Origin: Nitrosomonas nitrosa
GTDB taxonomy: Bacteria; Pseudomonadota; Gammaproteobacteria; Burkholderiales; Nitrosomonadaceae
Assembly (NCBI RefSeq): GCF_003051105.1
Contig: NZ_QAOO01000014.1
Coordinates: forward strand, 1-64,000
Direction of reading: 5' to 3'
DNA: 64,000 nt
In this document: piece after piece, positions 42,626 through 51,430 of the stretch
Numbering within the stretch: the stretch's first letter is position 1
Layout of the letters: the number at the start of each line of letters is the position of its first letter
Program-made: the position numbers and the translations under genes
Notes under the pieces: model-generated
Database searches by the model: none
What the model was told of the DNA's origin: nothing
The model's input: the letters and a program-made list of their open reading frames with translations, nothing else

Positions 42626-45600
42626 ATGCTTGAACGTATTTTAACAATTTCCATTTATCAGCGCTGGCTCGTTTTGGTGTTCGTCATGATGATCGCGGCG
42701 ATGGGTTTGTACAGCTACCAGAAGCTACCTATAGATGCCGTTCCCGATATTACGAATGTTCAGGTGCAAATCAACACGGTCGCAGCGGGATTTTCGCCAG
42801 TGGAGGTCGAGCAGCGTGTCACTTTTCCGGTTGAAACGATCATGGCCGGCCTGCCCGATCTTGATTATACCCGTTCGCTTTCGCGTTATGGTTTGTCTCA
42901 AGTGACTGTAGTATTTAAAGATGGCACAGATGTCTACTTTGCGCGTCAATTGGTCAGCCAACGCATCCAAGAAGCAAAAGGCAGGTTGCCGGTGGGGATC
43001 GAGCCAACAATGGGTCCCATTTCTACCGGGCTTGGAGAGATATTCATGTGGACGGTCGATGCGGAAGAGACGGCTCGCAAGCCGGATGGAGGCGCTTACA
43101 CGTCCACCGATTTGCGTGAAATCCAAGACTGGATCATTCGGCCTCAGTTGCGCATGGTTCAAGGTGTGACAGAAGTGAATTCGGTGGGGGGCTATGTCAA
43201 ACAGTTTCATGTAACCCCCTATCCCGAGAAGCTCATTGCCTATGGTTTGACGATCCAGGACGTAGTAAGCGCGCTCGAAAGAAATAACCTGAACGTAGGT
43301 GCGGGTTACATTGAAAAACGGGGAGAGCAACATTTAGTGCGGTTGCCGGGTCAAGTTGCCAATCTGGATGAAATTGGCGATATTACGTTGGGTTCTCGAC
43401 AAAATGTGCCGATACGGATCAAAGATGTGGCCGATATACTGATCGGCAAAGAGCTACGCACGGGTGCAGCTACGCAAAATGGCAGGGAAGTGGTATTGGG
43501 GACGGCGCATATGCTGATTGGGGAAAATAGCCGTGTCGTTTCCCAAGCGGTGGCCAAAAAGCTGGCCGAGATCAACCGCAACTTACCAGAAGGGGTTGCT
43601 GCGACCCCCGTATACAATCGTACTACGCTGGTTGATGGAACGATTCGGACGGTTGCCACCAACCTGACTGAGGGTGCCATTCTGGTCATTGTGGTGTTGT
43701 TCCTGATTCTAGGCAATATCCGGGCAGCACTGATAACGGCGCTCATTATTCCGCTATCTATGTTGTTTACTTTCAGTGGCATGGTGGTCAACCAGGTGAG
43801 TGCAAACTTGATGAGCTTGGGTGCGTTGGATTTTGGCATTATCGTGGATGGGGCCATCGTGATTGTAGAAAACAGTGTTCGGCGTTTAACTCAGGAACAA
43901 ATGCGTCTCGGACGGGCGTTGACCCGAAGCGAGCGCCTGGAATTGGTGTTTTCTGCGACCATGCAAACGCGCCGGGCGCTGATCTATGGGCAAGCCATCA
44001 TCATGATTGTGTACATCCCTATCTTTGCATTATCTGGCGTCGAGGGAAAGATGTTTCATCCAATGGCGTTTACGGTAGTGATAGCGCTATTGGGTGCGAT
44101 GATATTTTCGGTGACATTTGTACCGGCCGCAATCGCACTCTTTTTAACAGGTAAGATCAAGGAAGAAGAAAGGTGGACTATTAGAGCGGCGAAGCGGATA
44201 TACCAGCCTATGCTAGCTGCCGCCTTGCGTAATCAGGGGCTTACGGTAACGATTGCCATTGTAGTCGTTGTGCTATCCATTTTGCTGACGACGCGTCTGG
44301 GCAGTGAATTTGTGCCTAGTCTGAACGAGGGTGACATTGCATTGCATGCCATACGGATTCCAGGAACGAGCTTGACGACATCCGTAGAAATGCAGAATGA
44401 GCTCGAAAAAACCATCAAATCATTTGCGGAAGTGGAAAGGGTTTTCTCCAAAATTGGAACTGCGGAAATTGCCACCGACCCCATGCCACCAAGCGTGGCA
44501 GATATTTTTATCATTCTCAAGCCACAAACAGAATGGTCCGGCTCTTTTCGTACCAAAGATGAATTGATCGCTGCGATGGAAAAAGCGGTGAAACAAGTGC
44601 CAGGAAATAATTACGAGTTCACTCAACCTATCCAAATGCGTTTCAATGAATTGCTGTCGGGAGTGCGTGCTGATGTGGCGGTTAAGGTGTTCGGCGACGA
44701 TATGGAAGTGTTGTTCGCCGTAGGAGAAAAAATAGAATCGCTCATTAAAACAGTTCCGGGTGCGGCCGATGTGAAGATTGAGCAGGTTACCGGGTTGCCA
44801 GTTCTTTCTATACAGATCGATCGCGCTAAGATTGCGCGCTTCGGTTTGAATGTGGCCGATATTCAAGATGCTGTCGAAATCGCGATCGGTGGTCGGAGTG
44901 CTGGTCTCATATTCGAGGGTGATCGCCGTTTCGCATTGCAAGTGCGACTACCCGAACATCTACGCGCGGATATTGAAGCGCTCAAGCGTTTGCCAATAGG
45001 CATACCCATTCAAAACCAGGGAGGGGCATCAGGCACGCTTCAAGCGGCAGCGTCAGCCTATGTTACGCTGGGCGAAGTGGCTTATTTTGAAATGACGCCT
45101 GGTCCCAATCAAGTGAGTCGGGAGAATGGTAAGCGCAGGGTCGTCGTGACTGCAAATATCCGGGGGCGGGATCTGGGCTCGTTCGTGAATGAGGCGCAGA
45201 CATTGATTAAGGAGCAGATTCATATTCCTCCGGGCTACTGGGTTTCATGGGGAGGACAATTCGAGCAAATGATCTCGGCGGCGCAACGCCTGCAAATCGT
45301 TGTTCCAATCTCACTTGGTTTGATCTTTGTTTTGCTTTATACCATGTTCGGGAATCTTAGGGATGGACTGCTGGTTTTTACGGGGGTACCTTTCGCTTTA
45401 ACTGGGGGTATCGTGGCATTATGGTTACGTGATATTCCTTTATCCATCTCTGCCGGTGTGGGGTTTATCGCGCTGTCCGGCATTGCGGTATTAAACGGCC
45501 TCGTTATGATATCGTTTATCCGTGATTTGCGACAAGAAGGGTTGACGTTGGATGAGGCGATACAGACAGGGGCGTTGTCCCGCTTGCGTCCGGTATTGAT

Positions 45601-45805
45601 GACGGCGCTGACCGATGCGATTGGATTTGTTCCTATGGCATTGGCTACTGACATTGGTGCAGAAGTTCAGCGGCCTCTGGCAACAGTGGTGATCGGGGGG
45701 GTGATGTCTTGCACGGTGTTAACCTTGCTGGTACTGCCCGTCCTTTATCGATTGGCTTACCGGGGGCGAGAGAGGGAAGTCGATCCAGCCCGGATGCAAC
45801 CCTGA
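42626..45805 (+). CDS. czcA: CzcA/CusA-family heavy-metal RND efflux pump
   Basis: A 1059-residue proton-driven inner-membrane pump with twelve predicted helices and two large periplasmic loops. Helix 4 has 'DFGIIVDGAIVIVENSVRR', the D-D-E pattern of the HME subgroup exporting Co2+, Zn2+ and Cd2+; CusA-type Cu/Ag pumps have a different helix 4. Other marks are 'LPIDAVPDITNVQVQINT', 'PTMGPISTGLGEIFMW' and 'LGSEFVPSLNEGDIALHAIR'. I prefer ATG 42626 ('MLERILTISIYQRWLV') over an in-frame GTG at 42602 because it fits family N-termini. The gene lies just after czcB; exact ion specificity is inferred. Confidence 0.9.
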   Translation: MLERILTISIYQRWLVLVFVMMIAAMGLYSYQKLPIDAVPDITNVQVQINTVAAGFSPVEVEQRVTFPVETIMAGLPDLDYTRSLSRYGLSQVTVVFKDGTDVYFARQLVSQRIQEAKGRLPVGIEPTMGPISTGLGEIFMWTVDAEETARKPDGGAYTSTDLREIQDWIIRPQLRMVQGVTEVNSVGGYVKQFHVTPYPEKLIAYGLTIQDVVSALERNNLNVGAGYIEKRGEQHLVRLPGQVANLDEIGDITLGSRQNVPIRIKDVADILIGKELRTGAATQNGREVVLGTAHMLIGENSRVVSQAVAKKLAEINRNLPEGVAATPVYNRTTLVDGTIRTVATNLTEGAILVIVVLFLILGNIRAALITALIIPLSMLFTFSGMVVNQVSANLMSLGALDFGIIVDGAIVIVENSVRRLTQEQMRLGRALTRSERLELVFSATMQTRRALIYGQAIIMIVYIPIFALSGVEGKMFHPMAFTVVIALLGAMIFSVTFVPAAIALFLTGKIKEEERWTIRAAKRIYQPMLAAALRNQGLTVTIAIVVVVLSILLTTRLGSEFVPSLNEGDIALHAIRIPGTSLTTSVEMQNELEKTIKSFAEVERVFSKIGTAEIATDPMPPSVADIFIILKPQTEWSGSFRTKDELIAAMEKAVKQVPGNNYEFTQPIQMRFNELLSGVRADVAVKVFGDDMEVLFAVGEKIESLIKTVPGAADVKIEQVTGLPVLSIQIDRAKIARFGLNVADIQDAVEIAIGGRSAGLIFEGDRRFALQVRLPEHLRADIEALKRLPIGIPIQNQGGASGTLQAAASAYVTLGEVAYFEMTPGPNQVSRENGKRRVVVTANIRGRDLGSFVNEAQTLIKEQIHIPPGYWVSWGGQFEQMISAAQRLQIVVPISLGLIFVLLYTMFGNLRDGLLVFTGVPFALTGGIVALWLRDIPLSISAGVGFIALSGIAVLNGLVMISFIRDLRQEGLTLDEAIQTGALSRLRPVLMTALTDAIGFVPMALATDIGAEVQRPLATVVIGGVMSCTVLTLLVLPVLYRLAYRGREREVDPARMQP

Positions 45806-46136
45806 GTTATTTTTTCGATCCGATATATTGTCTTGCGAATTGAGCGGTTAGACGAAATGTCGAGATTTTTTACAGGTGCACTATTGGGTGCTTTTGTAAA
45901 CGCTGCTGGCGATTTTGTAACGCAATGATATTACTTGGTTAATTGGATTTAAGTGAATAAATGGCATGGTTATTGCATATAGTTAAGATAGGAGCTGCAT
46001 CTCACATGCAAAAGTACGCACGAATGTAAGTACACAAGCTATAGATGATATATTGCGATCAATATGAAAAGCATCATTGATTATGAGCGGAAATACGAGG
46101 ACAATGATTTCCTGTTCATCTTGAGGAGTTAAAGAG
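45806..46136. other. Leader region of the HPr-rel-A cassette
   Basis: This 331-bp gap after czcA contains a sigma-54 promoter (45962-45977), an imperfect two-part stem around 45870-45898 (TTACA/TGTAA outside GCAC/GTGC) that may end the czc message, and a 22-codon plus-strand reading frame at 46064-46132 whose stop lies 4 bp before the next ATG. The final bases carry a strong ribosome site (TGAGGAG) for the gene at 46137. Confidence 0.5.
45962..45977 (+). promoter_or_regulatory. Sigma-54 (RpoN) promoter
   Basis: TGGCAT-GGTTA-TTGCA matches the -24/-12 consensus (TGGCAC-N5-TTGCA) at all but one position, with the required GG and GC exactly 10 bp apart. It would start transcription about 12 bp downstream, some 145 bases before the first gene of the cassette. 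Sigma-54 control is established for exosortase/PEP-CTERM regulons (PrsK/PrsR), which makes the match credible here. Confidence 0.7.
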
Positions 46137-46556
46137 ATGTCAGAAGATAAAGTAAAGAAACAAACAGATTTAGGAAGGGATTCTCCAGATAATACGCTGC
46201 AACAAAGCCGAAGGCGCTTGCTTAAAAACTCTGTTGCAATCCCGGTGATTATGACGCTGAGCAGTGGCGCGGCACATGCCGTGACCAGTAATTTGGTAAG
46301 CCCAAGTGAAACTGATATTTTTATGGTTGATGAGCAAGTAGCTTGTTTTGATATTGAAGAGGCAGTAGTTATAGATGATTTACATACAAAATATGATCTC
46401 GGTGAATCAAATTCAATAACTTATACTCTAGAAGAAGATGTGATGGCCTGTTCCAATAGGCAAGATATGTATGGGCCAGGAATAGTCATCTCTTCGGCTG
46501 CCTATTCATCGCTCAGTGGAAGGCCGAATGTGCAAATAATGCAAAGAATGTTGTGA
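46137..46556 (+). CDS. Small protein with Tat-like signal, putative HPr-rel-A substrate
   Basis: A 139-residue protein I cannot assign to a named family. An acidic/polar leader (1-23) precedes a twin-arginine motif 'SRRRLLK' (24-30), a hydrophobic stretch 'VAIPVIMTLSSGAA' and an 'AHA' cleavage site (46-48). The mature part is about 90 residues, acidic, with two cysteines ('QVACFDIEE', 'DVMACSNRQ'). It has a strong ribosome site, stands first behind a sigma-54 promoter and is followed by the PqqD-like, kinase and nucleotidyltransferase genes. By analogy with RiPP-like clusters it could be what the cassette modifies; that is inference. Tat export of a folded protein is the best reading of the signal. 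Confidence 0.6.
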   Translation: MSEDKVKKQTDLGRDSPDNTLQQSRRRLLKNSVAIPVIMTLSSGAAHAVTSNLVSPSETDIFMVDEQVACFDIEEAVVIDDLHTKYDLGESNSITYTLEEDVMACSNRQDMYGPGIVISSAAYSSLSGRPNVQIMQRML

Positions 46557-46573
46557 GATAGCTAATTTTTGTA

Positions 46574-46879
46574 ATGTTCTGGAGATCGACCGATTTTACT
46601 TCTCTTCTTATCGAAGAGTGGGAGGAAGAGTTTATCGTTTTCCAGCCAACTTCAGGGAAAACGCATTTTCTTAATAAATTGGGAATGCAGCTTCTCTTGG
46701 AGCTAGATAAATATCATCAATCGGCCTATTCCGAAGATCAAATTTGCCAGTGTCTCTTGGATCGATTCCAGCTGCAGTCAGCTCCACATTTCTTGGAACA
46801 AGTTAAGAAAACGCTGCGCCGTTTTGAAGAACTGGGTTTAGTTGAACAAGTTAAGCGAGATCCTGTGAGTGCGCGTTGA
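46574..46879 (+). CDS. HPr-rel-A system PqqD-family peptide chaperone
   Basis: A 101-residue PqqD-like winged-helix protein: 'EEWEEEFIVFQPTSGKTHFLNKLGMQLLLELDKY' followed by 'CLLDRFQLQSAPHFLEQVKKTLRRFEELGLVEQV', the usual PqqD pattern of a beta hairpin and three helices. PqqD domains bind the leader of a substrate peptide and present it to a modifying enzyme. It starts 17 bp after the Tat-signal protein and overlaps the kinase gene by 11 bases. The adjoining kinase and nucleotidyltransferase identify it as part of the HPr-rel-A cassette rather than PQQ synthesis. Confidence 0.85.
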   Translation: MFWRSTDFTSLLIEEWEEEFIVFQPTSGKTHFLNKLGMQLLLELDKYHQSAYSEDQICQCLLDRFQLQSAPHFLEQVKKTLRRFEELGLVEQVKRDPVSAR

Positions 46880-47777
46880 GCAAATACCCGCTGCAAGTTT
46901 TTTTTCATTGCTTTCCGAAGAGGGGCTTAGAATAAGGCTAGGGCCGTTCAATGTGCGAATAAGCACAAATCTTCGTCATTTAGCCGAGCAGCTTCACTTT
47001 CTCTATGCACATTATGAATTGGTTGAAGATGAAATTACAGAATTTCATGTAAAAATTGTATCGAAACGTTCTATCCCGCGCCCTTTTTCTGCATCTGTTC
47101 ACTTTTTGGTCGACGACCAAGAACCTTTTCCTCCCGCTCCCGTTAACCAAGCATTAGCCATATTGGAATGGGGAATCAATCTGGCCATTGCTCTCCGAAC
47201 TAATCATTTGCTGCTATTTCATTCTGCCGCAGTGGAGAGGAATGGGAACGTCTTGTTGCTGCCAGCTTGGCCGGGAAGTGGCAAGACAACTTTATGCACG
47301 GTACTTGCTCATCGTGGATTTCGATTATTTTCAGATGAATTTGGGCTCATGGATACTGAATGCGATGAGCTTCTTCCCGTTCCCCGACTCATGTCGCTCA
47401 AAAATCAGTCTATCGATGTCATCAAGCGCTATTTACCTGAAGCGTCAATGGGCCAAGCAATACCGCATACTCAGAAAGGGACGGTTGCGCATGTTCGGCC
47501 ACCGCAAGAGAGTATCGAGCAGTCTGCAAAAACTGCAAAAGCGAGATGGATTATTTTCCCAAAATGGGTTGCCGATTCGCCATTGAGACTTGAGCGTTTA
47601 CCCCAGTCTGAGGCTTTCCTGTTACTGGCGAGTAACTCATTTAATTATGAAATACTCGGTGAGGCAGCTTATAAAGCCGTTACTCGTCTAGTGAAAACGT
47701 GTCATTGTTATAAACTTGTCTATTCCGATTTTGATCGTGTTCTAACTGCGTTAAACGAATTGACCTACGGTGGGTAA
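46869..47777 (+). CDS. HprK-related kinase A
   Basis: A 302-residue P-loop protein related to the catalytic half of HPr kinase/phosphorylase. Walker A is 'PAWPGSGKTT' (132-141), preceded by 'NHLLLFHSAAVERNGNVLLL', and followed by 'HRGFRLFSDEFGLMD', the segment equivalent to the acidic catalytic region. The N-terminal half (1-100) has no HPr-kinase-like regulatory domain. It starts at GTG 46869 inside the PqqD gene (11-base overlap) and overlaps the next gene by 8 bases, so the three are translated together. Related kinases phosphorylate lasso peptides; here the target is unknown. Confidence 0.85.
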   Translation: MRVEQIPAASFFSLLSEEGLRIRLGPFNVRISTNLRHLAEQLHFLYAHYELVEDEITEFHVKIVSKRSIPRPFSASVHFLVDDQEPFPPAPVNQALAILEWGINLAIALRTNHLLLFHSAAVERNGNVLLLPAWPGSGKTTLCTVLAHRGFRLFSDEFGLMDTECDELLPVPRLMSLKNQSIDVIKRYLPEASMGQAIPHTQKGTVAHVRPPQESIEQSAKTAKARWIIFPKWVADSPLRLERLPQSEAFLLLASNSFNYEILGEAAYKAVTRLVKTCHCYKLVYSDFDRVLTALNELTYGG

Positions 47778-48876
47778 CTTCTCCAATCATCAAAAATTAC
47801 TTCGTAATGCCTTGATCGATCCTGTCTCTGTACTCGATTACAGCATATCGGAATGGGAGTTGCTGTTACGTCTGGTCAGAAGGGTAAAACTCTTGGGACA
47901 TTTAGCAATTGAGCTTGAGAGAAGGGGATTGTCGAATAAAATTCCTGTACGTGCAGCCAATCAACTGCGCTCTGGACTGATCAGAGCAAAAAAATTCCAG
48001 CAATTGGCGCGCTGGGAACTCGATAGAATTACTTGGGCATTGAAAGGTATGAATATCCCCGTCGTGGTGTTAAAAGGGGGGGCATATATGTTGGCAAGGC
48101 TTCCTTCAGCAGAAGGTCGGTTTTTCATTGATCTGGATATCATGGTCCCCCAAGAACAGTTGGATCAGGTAGAAGCATGTTTGCTGAAGCGAGGGTGGAG
48201 ACATCGCGAGATTTCAACCTACGATGAACACTATTATCGGGCATGGAGTCAGGAGATTCCTGCGCTCATACATAGGGAACGGGAAACGGAGGTGGATATA
48301 CACCATACCATCGCACCTGTGACGAGCCGGATTAGATTAGATGCGCGTTTATTATTCGATGATGCGATCACCGTTGGCAGCCCCGAATATCGGATACTCT
48401 GTCCTGTCGATATGGTGTTGCACTGCTCGGTCAATCTATTCCAGAACAACGAGCTGGCTGATGATTTGCGTGATTTGCTTGATCTGCACTCGATGCTGTG
48501 TGTGTTTCCTCATGAGGACACCCAATTTTGGGAAAAAATGATTAGCCGCGCTAACCAGCTACGTTTGGGGAGGCCGCTTTTTTATGGTATATGGTTTACG
48601 CGCATGATTTTCCAAACACCCGTACCAGAAAAAATAGAAAATACGCTGAATCAAAAGCCAGGGCTGTTTTCGCGATGGATAATGAACGCACTGGTTCCTT
48701 CTGCTTTATTGCCGTTGCACCCGGATTACCCAGCGAGATTTGCACAATTTGCGCGCTTTCTTTTGTATCTACGAAGCCATTGGATTAGGATGCCATTTCA
48801 TTTGCTGATATCGCACCTTGCTTATAAATGCTATTTGAGGTTGCGCCCACCCAGTAAGCCGATGATCAAAAAGTGA
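47770..48876 (+). CDS. HPr-rel-A nucleotidyltransferase-family protein
   Basis: A 368-residue protein of the uncharacterised nucleotidyltransferase family often seen with PqqD-like proteins. After a helical N-terminus (1-90) comes 'IPVVVLKGGAYMLARLPSAEGRFFIDLDIMV' with a GG loop (103-104) and a metal-binding DLD (121-123), then 'EVDIHHTIAP' with a third acidic site and a helical C-terminal domain. The three acidic residues suggest real catalysis, perhaps AMP or UMP transfer to a protein or small molecule. It starts at GTG 47770, overlapping the kinase by 8 bases, and ends the cassette. Confidence 0.82.
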   Translation: MGNFSNHQKLLRNALIDPVSVLDYSISEWELLLRLVRRVKLLGHLAIELERRGLSNKIPVRAANQLRSGLIRAKKFQQLARWELDRITWALKGMNIPVVVLKGGAYMLARLPSAEGRFFIDLDIMVPQEQLDQVEACLLKRGWRHREISTYDEHYYRAWSQEIPALIHRERETEVDIHHTIAPVTSRIRLDARLLFDDAITVGSPEYRILCPVDMVLHCSVNLFQNNELADDLRDLLDLHSMLCVFPHEDTQFWEKMISRANQLRLGRPLFYGIWFTRMIFQTPVPEKIENTLNQKPGLFSRWIMNALVPSALLPLHPDYPARFAQFARFLLYLRSHWIRMPFHLLISHLAYKCYLRLRPPSKPMIKK

Positions 48877-48929
48877 GAGAAATAAGCGTTTGTTCGAGTA
48901 AAGCTTTTTCAAACTATTGGCTTGACCAT

Positions 48930-50372
48930 TCACAGCAAAAACAGCGTGGCAAGTCCCAGAAAAATGAAAAAACCGCCGCTGTCCGTTACGGCAGTAATCA
49001 GGACACTAGAGCCGATGGCAGGATCACGCCCCATTTTTTTTCGAGTTAATGGGATGAGCACTCCAACTAAAGCGGCCAACAGAAGATTCAGTACCATGGC
49101 TAATGCCATGACCAGTCCGAGCGGGATATTCTGATAAATAACATAGGTGAACAATCCTACGATGCTGCCCCACACTAGACCATTTACCAGACTCACACCA
49201 ATTTCTTTTCCGATCAACTTAAGTGTGCTGTCGGTATTGACCTGACCCAATGCGATTGCGCGAACGATCATCGTAATCGTTTGGTTGCCAGAATTTCCAC
49301 CGACACCCGCAACAATGGGCATCAGTGCTGCAAGTGCGACCAATTTTTCAATGGAATCCTCAAATAGGCCAATAACGCGGGAAGCGATAAAAGCGGTTAC
49401 CAGATTGATGGCAAGCCAAGCCCAACGGTTCTTGACACTCTTCCAGATAGGAGCAAATAAATCTTCTTCTTCACTCAAGCCGGCTTGACTAAGTGCCTCA
49501 TTCTCTGCTTTTTCCCGAATGAAGTCGATTACGGAATTAACCGTGACGCGCCCTAATAGCTTGCCATCTACATCAATGACCGACGCAGAAACAAGATCAT
49601 AACGTTCAAATGCTTCTGTTGCCTGTTGCGCTTTGTCATACGGCTGGAATTTGACGTTTTCCTTGGTCATTGCCTCACTCACCATAACGTCAGGGTCTGT
49701 GACCAATAGTCGATTTAATAATAAAACACCTTTGAGATGTTCATTCCGGTCGACGACAAATAGCTGGTCGGTATGATCGGGTAACTCGCCCAGGCGCCGG
49801 AGGTAGCGCAGCACCACTTCTAACCTGACGTCTTCGCGGATGGTAATGACATCGAAATCCATGAGCGCGCCGACAGAGTCTTCTGGGTAAGACATCGCTG
49901 CACGCAGTTGTTCGCGCTCACCAAGTGGGAGTGAACGAAAAACGTCCTCAATAACTTCAATGGGTAGATCGGGTGCAAGATCGGCGATTTCATCTGCATC
50001 AAGTTGTTCGGCAGCCGCAACGAGCTCACTGCTACCCATCGTTGCGATGAGCGTTTCTCGCACGGCGTCGGACACTTCGAGCAGCACCTCTCCGTCGTTT
50101 TCAGCTTTGACCAGATTCCATAGAAAAAGCCGATCTTCTAATGGCAAAGCTTCCAGGATATGAGCAATATCAGCTGGATGGAGTTTATCCAGCATGTTTT
50201 GGAGGCTGGCTAGATTTTGTTTTTGGATAACAGATTCGACGAGGTCCTGACGTGGCGGGTGGTCTTGCAGGCGTACCAACCCTTCTACGAGCTTATACTT
50301 GCGCAGTAAGTACATTATTCGCTCGAGCTTGCTTTGCAAGTCTTCGTTTTCGTGTTGGTTTTCTTCAGTCAT
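48930..50372 (-). CDS. mgtE: Magnesium transporter MgtE
   Basis: A 480-residue MgtE. The N-terminal superhelical domain ('ADIAHILEALPLEDRLFLWNLV', 'LDADEIADLAPDLP'), two CBS domains ('YPEDSVGALMDFDVITIREDV', 'AMTKENVKFQPYDKAQQATEAFERYDLVSASVIDVDGKLLG') and five C-terminal helices with 'PIVAGVGGNSGNQTITMIVRAIALG' and 'GRDPAIGSSVLITAVTDSGGFFIFLG' are all in order. The CBS gate closes the channel at high cytosolic Mg2+. I looked for an Mg2+-responsive leader in the 263 bp upstream and recognised none. Confidence 0.95.
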   Translation of the reverse strand: MTEENQHENEDLQSKLERIMYLLRKYKLVEGLVRLQDHPPRQDLVESVIQKQNLASLQNMLDKLHPADIAHILEALPLEDRLFLWNLVKAENDGEVLLEVSDAVRETLIATMGSSELVAAAEQLDADEIADLAPDLPIEVIEDVFRSLPLGEREQLRAAMSYPEDSVGALMDFDVITIREDVRLEVVLRYLRRLGELPDHTDQLFVVDRNEHLKGVLLLNRLLVTDPDVMVSEAMTKENVKFQPYDKAQQATEAFERYDLVSASVIDVDGKLLGRVTVNSVIDFIREKAENEALSQAGLSEEEDLFAPIWKSVKNRWAWLAINLVTAFIASRVIGLFEDSIEKLVALAALMPIVAGVGGNSGNQTITMIVRAIALGQVNTDSTLKLIGKEIGVSLVNGLVWGSIVGLFTYVIYQNIPLGLVMALAMVLNLLLAALVGVLIPLTRKKMGRDPAIGSSVLITAVTDSGGFFIFLGLATLFLL

Positions 50373-50635
50373 AACTGCCTATCCGCTAAAAGAAGAAGAG
50401 ATCTTGCTATTCGTAAATAATTCGATTCCGGTGTGCCAAAAAGACTAGAGTGCTTTTTTGTTATATCACAGGAACAAGCGTTGATCTTTACAGATTTGTT
50501 GAATGCGAAGTCAAAGTATAAAAATGAACTTCGATGAGGGTGAATATTGAACAGTCTTAGTGCTTAAACCAGTTCGCAGAAGTAGAAGACGGGCAGACTG
50601 CTTTCTAATGATAAATCCCAATTAGATAAATTATA

Positions 50636-51334
50636 TCATGGAACTTGCGCTAGAGGCATGCGGCGGTGAATGATGTCACGCTTCCTAATTAGTTTTTCCG
50701 CCTGGCGATTGCGTTCATAATAACGTGGATTGGGCAGCATTGAGGCAAGATAGGCGGCTTGCCTGCCGTTAAGTACTGAGGCTGATACACCGAAATAATG
50801 CTGCGCCGCGGCTTCTGCGCCAAAAACATCATGACCCCATTCAATGATGTTCATATAAATCTCCAAAATACGGCGCTTTGACAGGATACTTTCGAGCATG
50901 ATTGTGATCATTGCTTCTTCCAATTTGCGACTGATCGTTTTTTTGTCGGACAAAAATAAATTTTTAGCGAGTTGCTGACTAATCGTTGAGCCACCGGCTG
51001 ACCATTTTCTTTGTTCAATATTTTTTTCGAGAGCATGCTTGATCGAATCAAAATCGAAGCCGCCATGTTTCAAGAATTGGCTGTCCTCCGAAGCAATAAT
51101 GGCCCGTTTTAGATGAACAGAAATATCTTCATAATTTACCCACTGATGGCGTAGCTTGGCATCGGGATGCGTTTGTCTAAGCTCTTCCAGCCGGGTCTGC
51201 ATAAACGCGCTAGTGTGCGGGTTATAGCGTTCCCAATAAACGATGTGAAGAAGGAGCCAGCTTAAGTAAATTAAAGCGACGCCCCCTGTTGCTAGCAATA
51301 GCCGCCACGACCAGCGTTTAAGAAAATGTCTCAT
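50636..51334 (-). CDS. mtgA: Monofunctional biosynthetic peptidoglycan transglycosylase
   Basis: A 232-residue GT51 enzyme with one N-terminal membrane helix ('LLLATGGVALIYLSWLLLHIVYW') and the glycosyltransferase motifs 'RAIIASEDSQFLKHGGFD' (catalytic Glu83), 'GGSTISQQLAKNLFLS', 'RKLEEAMITIMLE' and 'KRRILEIYMNIIEWG'. It polymerises lipid II. It lies 96 bp after the aroE stop in the rnb-tonB-aroE-mtgA order known from betaproteobacteria. Confidence 0.95.
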   Translation of the reverse strand: MRHFLKRWSWRLLLATGGVALIYLSWLLLHIVYWERYNPHTSAFMQTRLEELRQTHPDAKLRHQWVNYEDISVHLKRAIIASEDSQFLKHGGFDFDSIKHALEKNIEQRKWSAGGSTISQQLAKNLFLSDKKTISRKLEEAMITIMLESILSKRRILEIYMNIIEWGHDVFGAEAAAQHYFGVSASVLNGRQAAYLASMLPNPRYYERNRQAEKLIRKRDIIHRRMPLAQVP

Positions 51335-51430
51335 CTTGGTTGTGTGATGCTATCAATTTAAAAATAAATAGAAAGACAGAAGGAGAGATCGATGCCGCGT
51401 GCGTATCGGGTGCGTCAAGGTGCTGAGTCA

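Noticed and set aside
50373-50635. Possible Mg2+ riboswitch upstream of mgtE
   Set aside because: I could not find the conserved M-box helices or another known leader; only a weak AAAAAG/CTTTTT stem is present.
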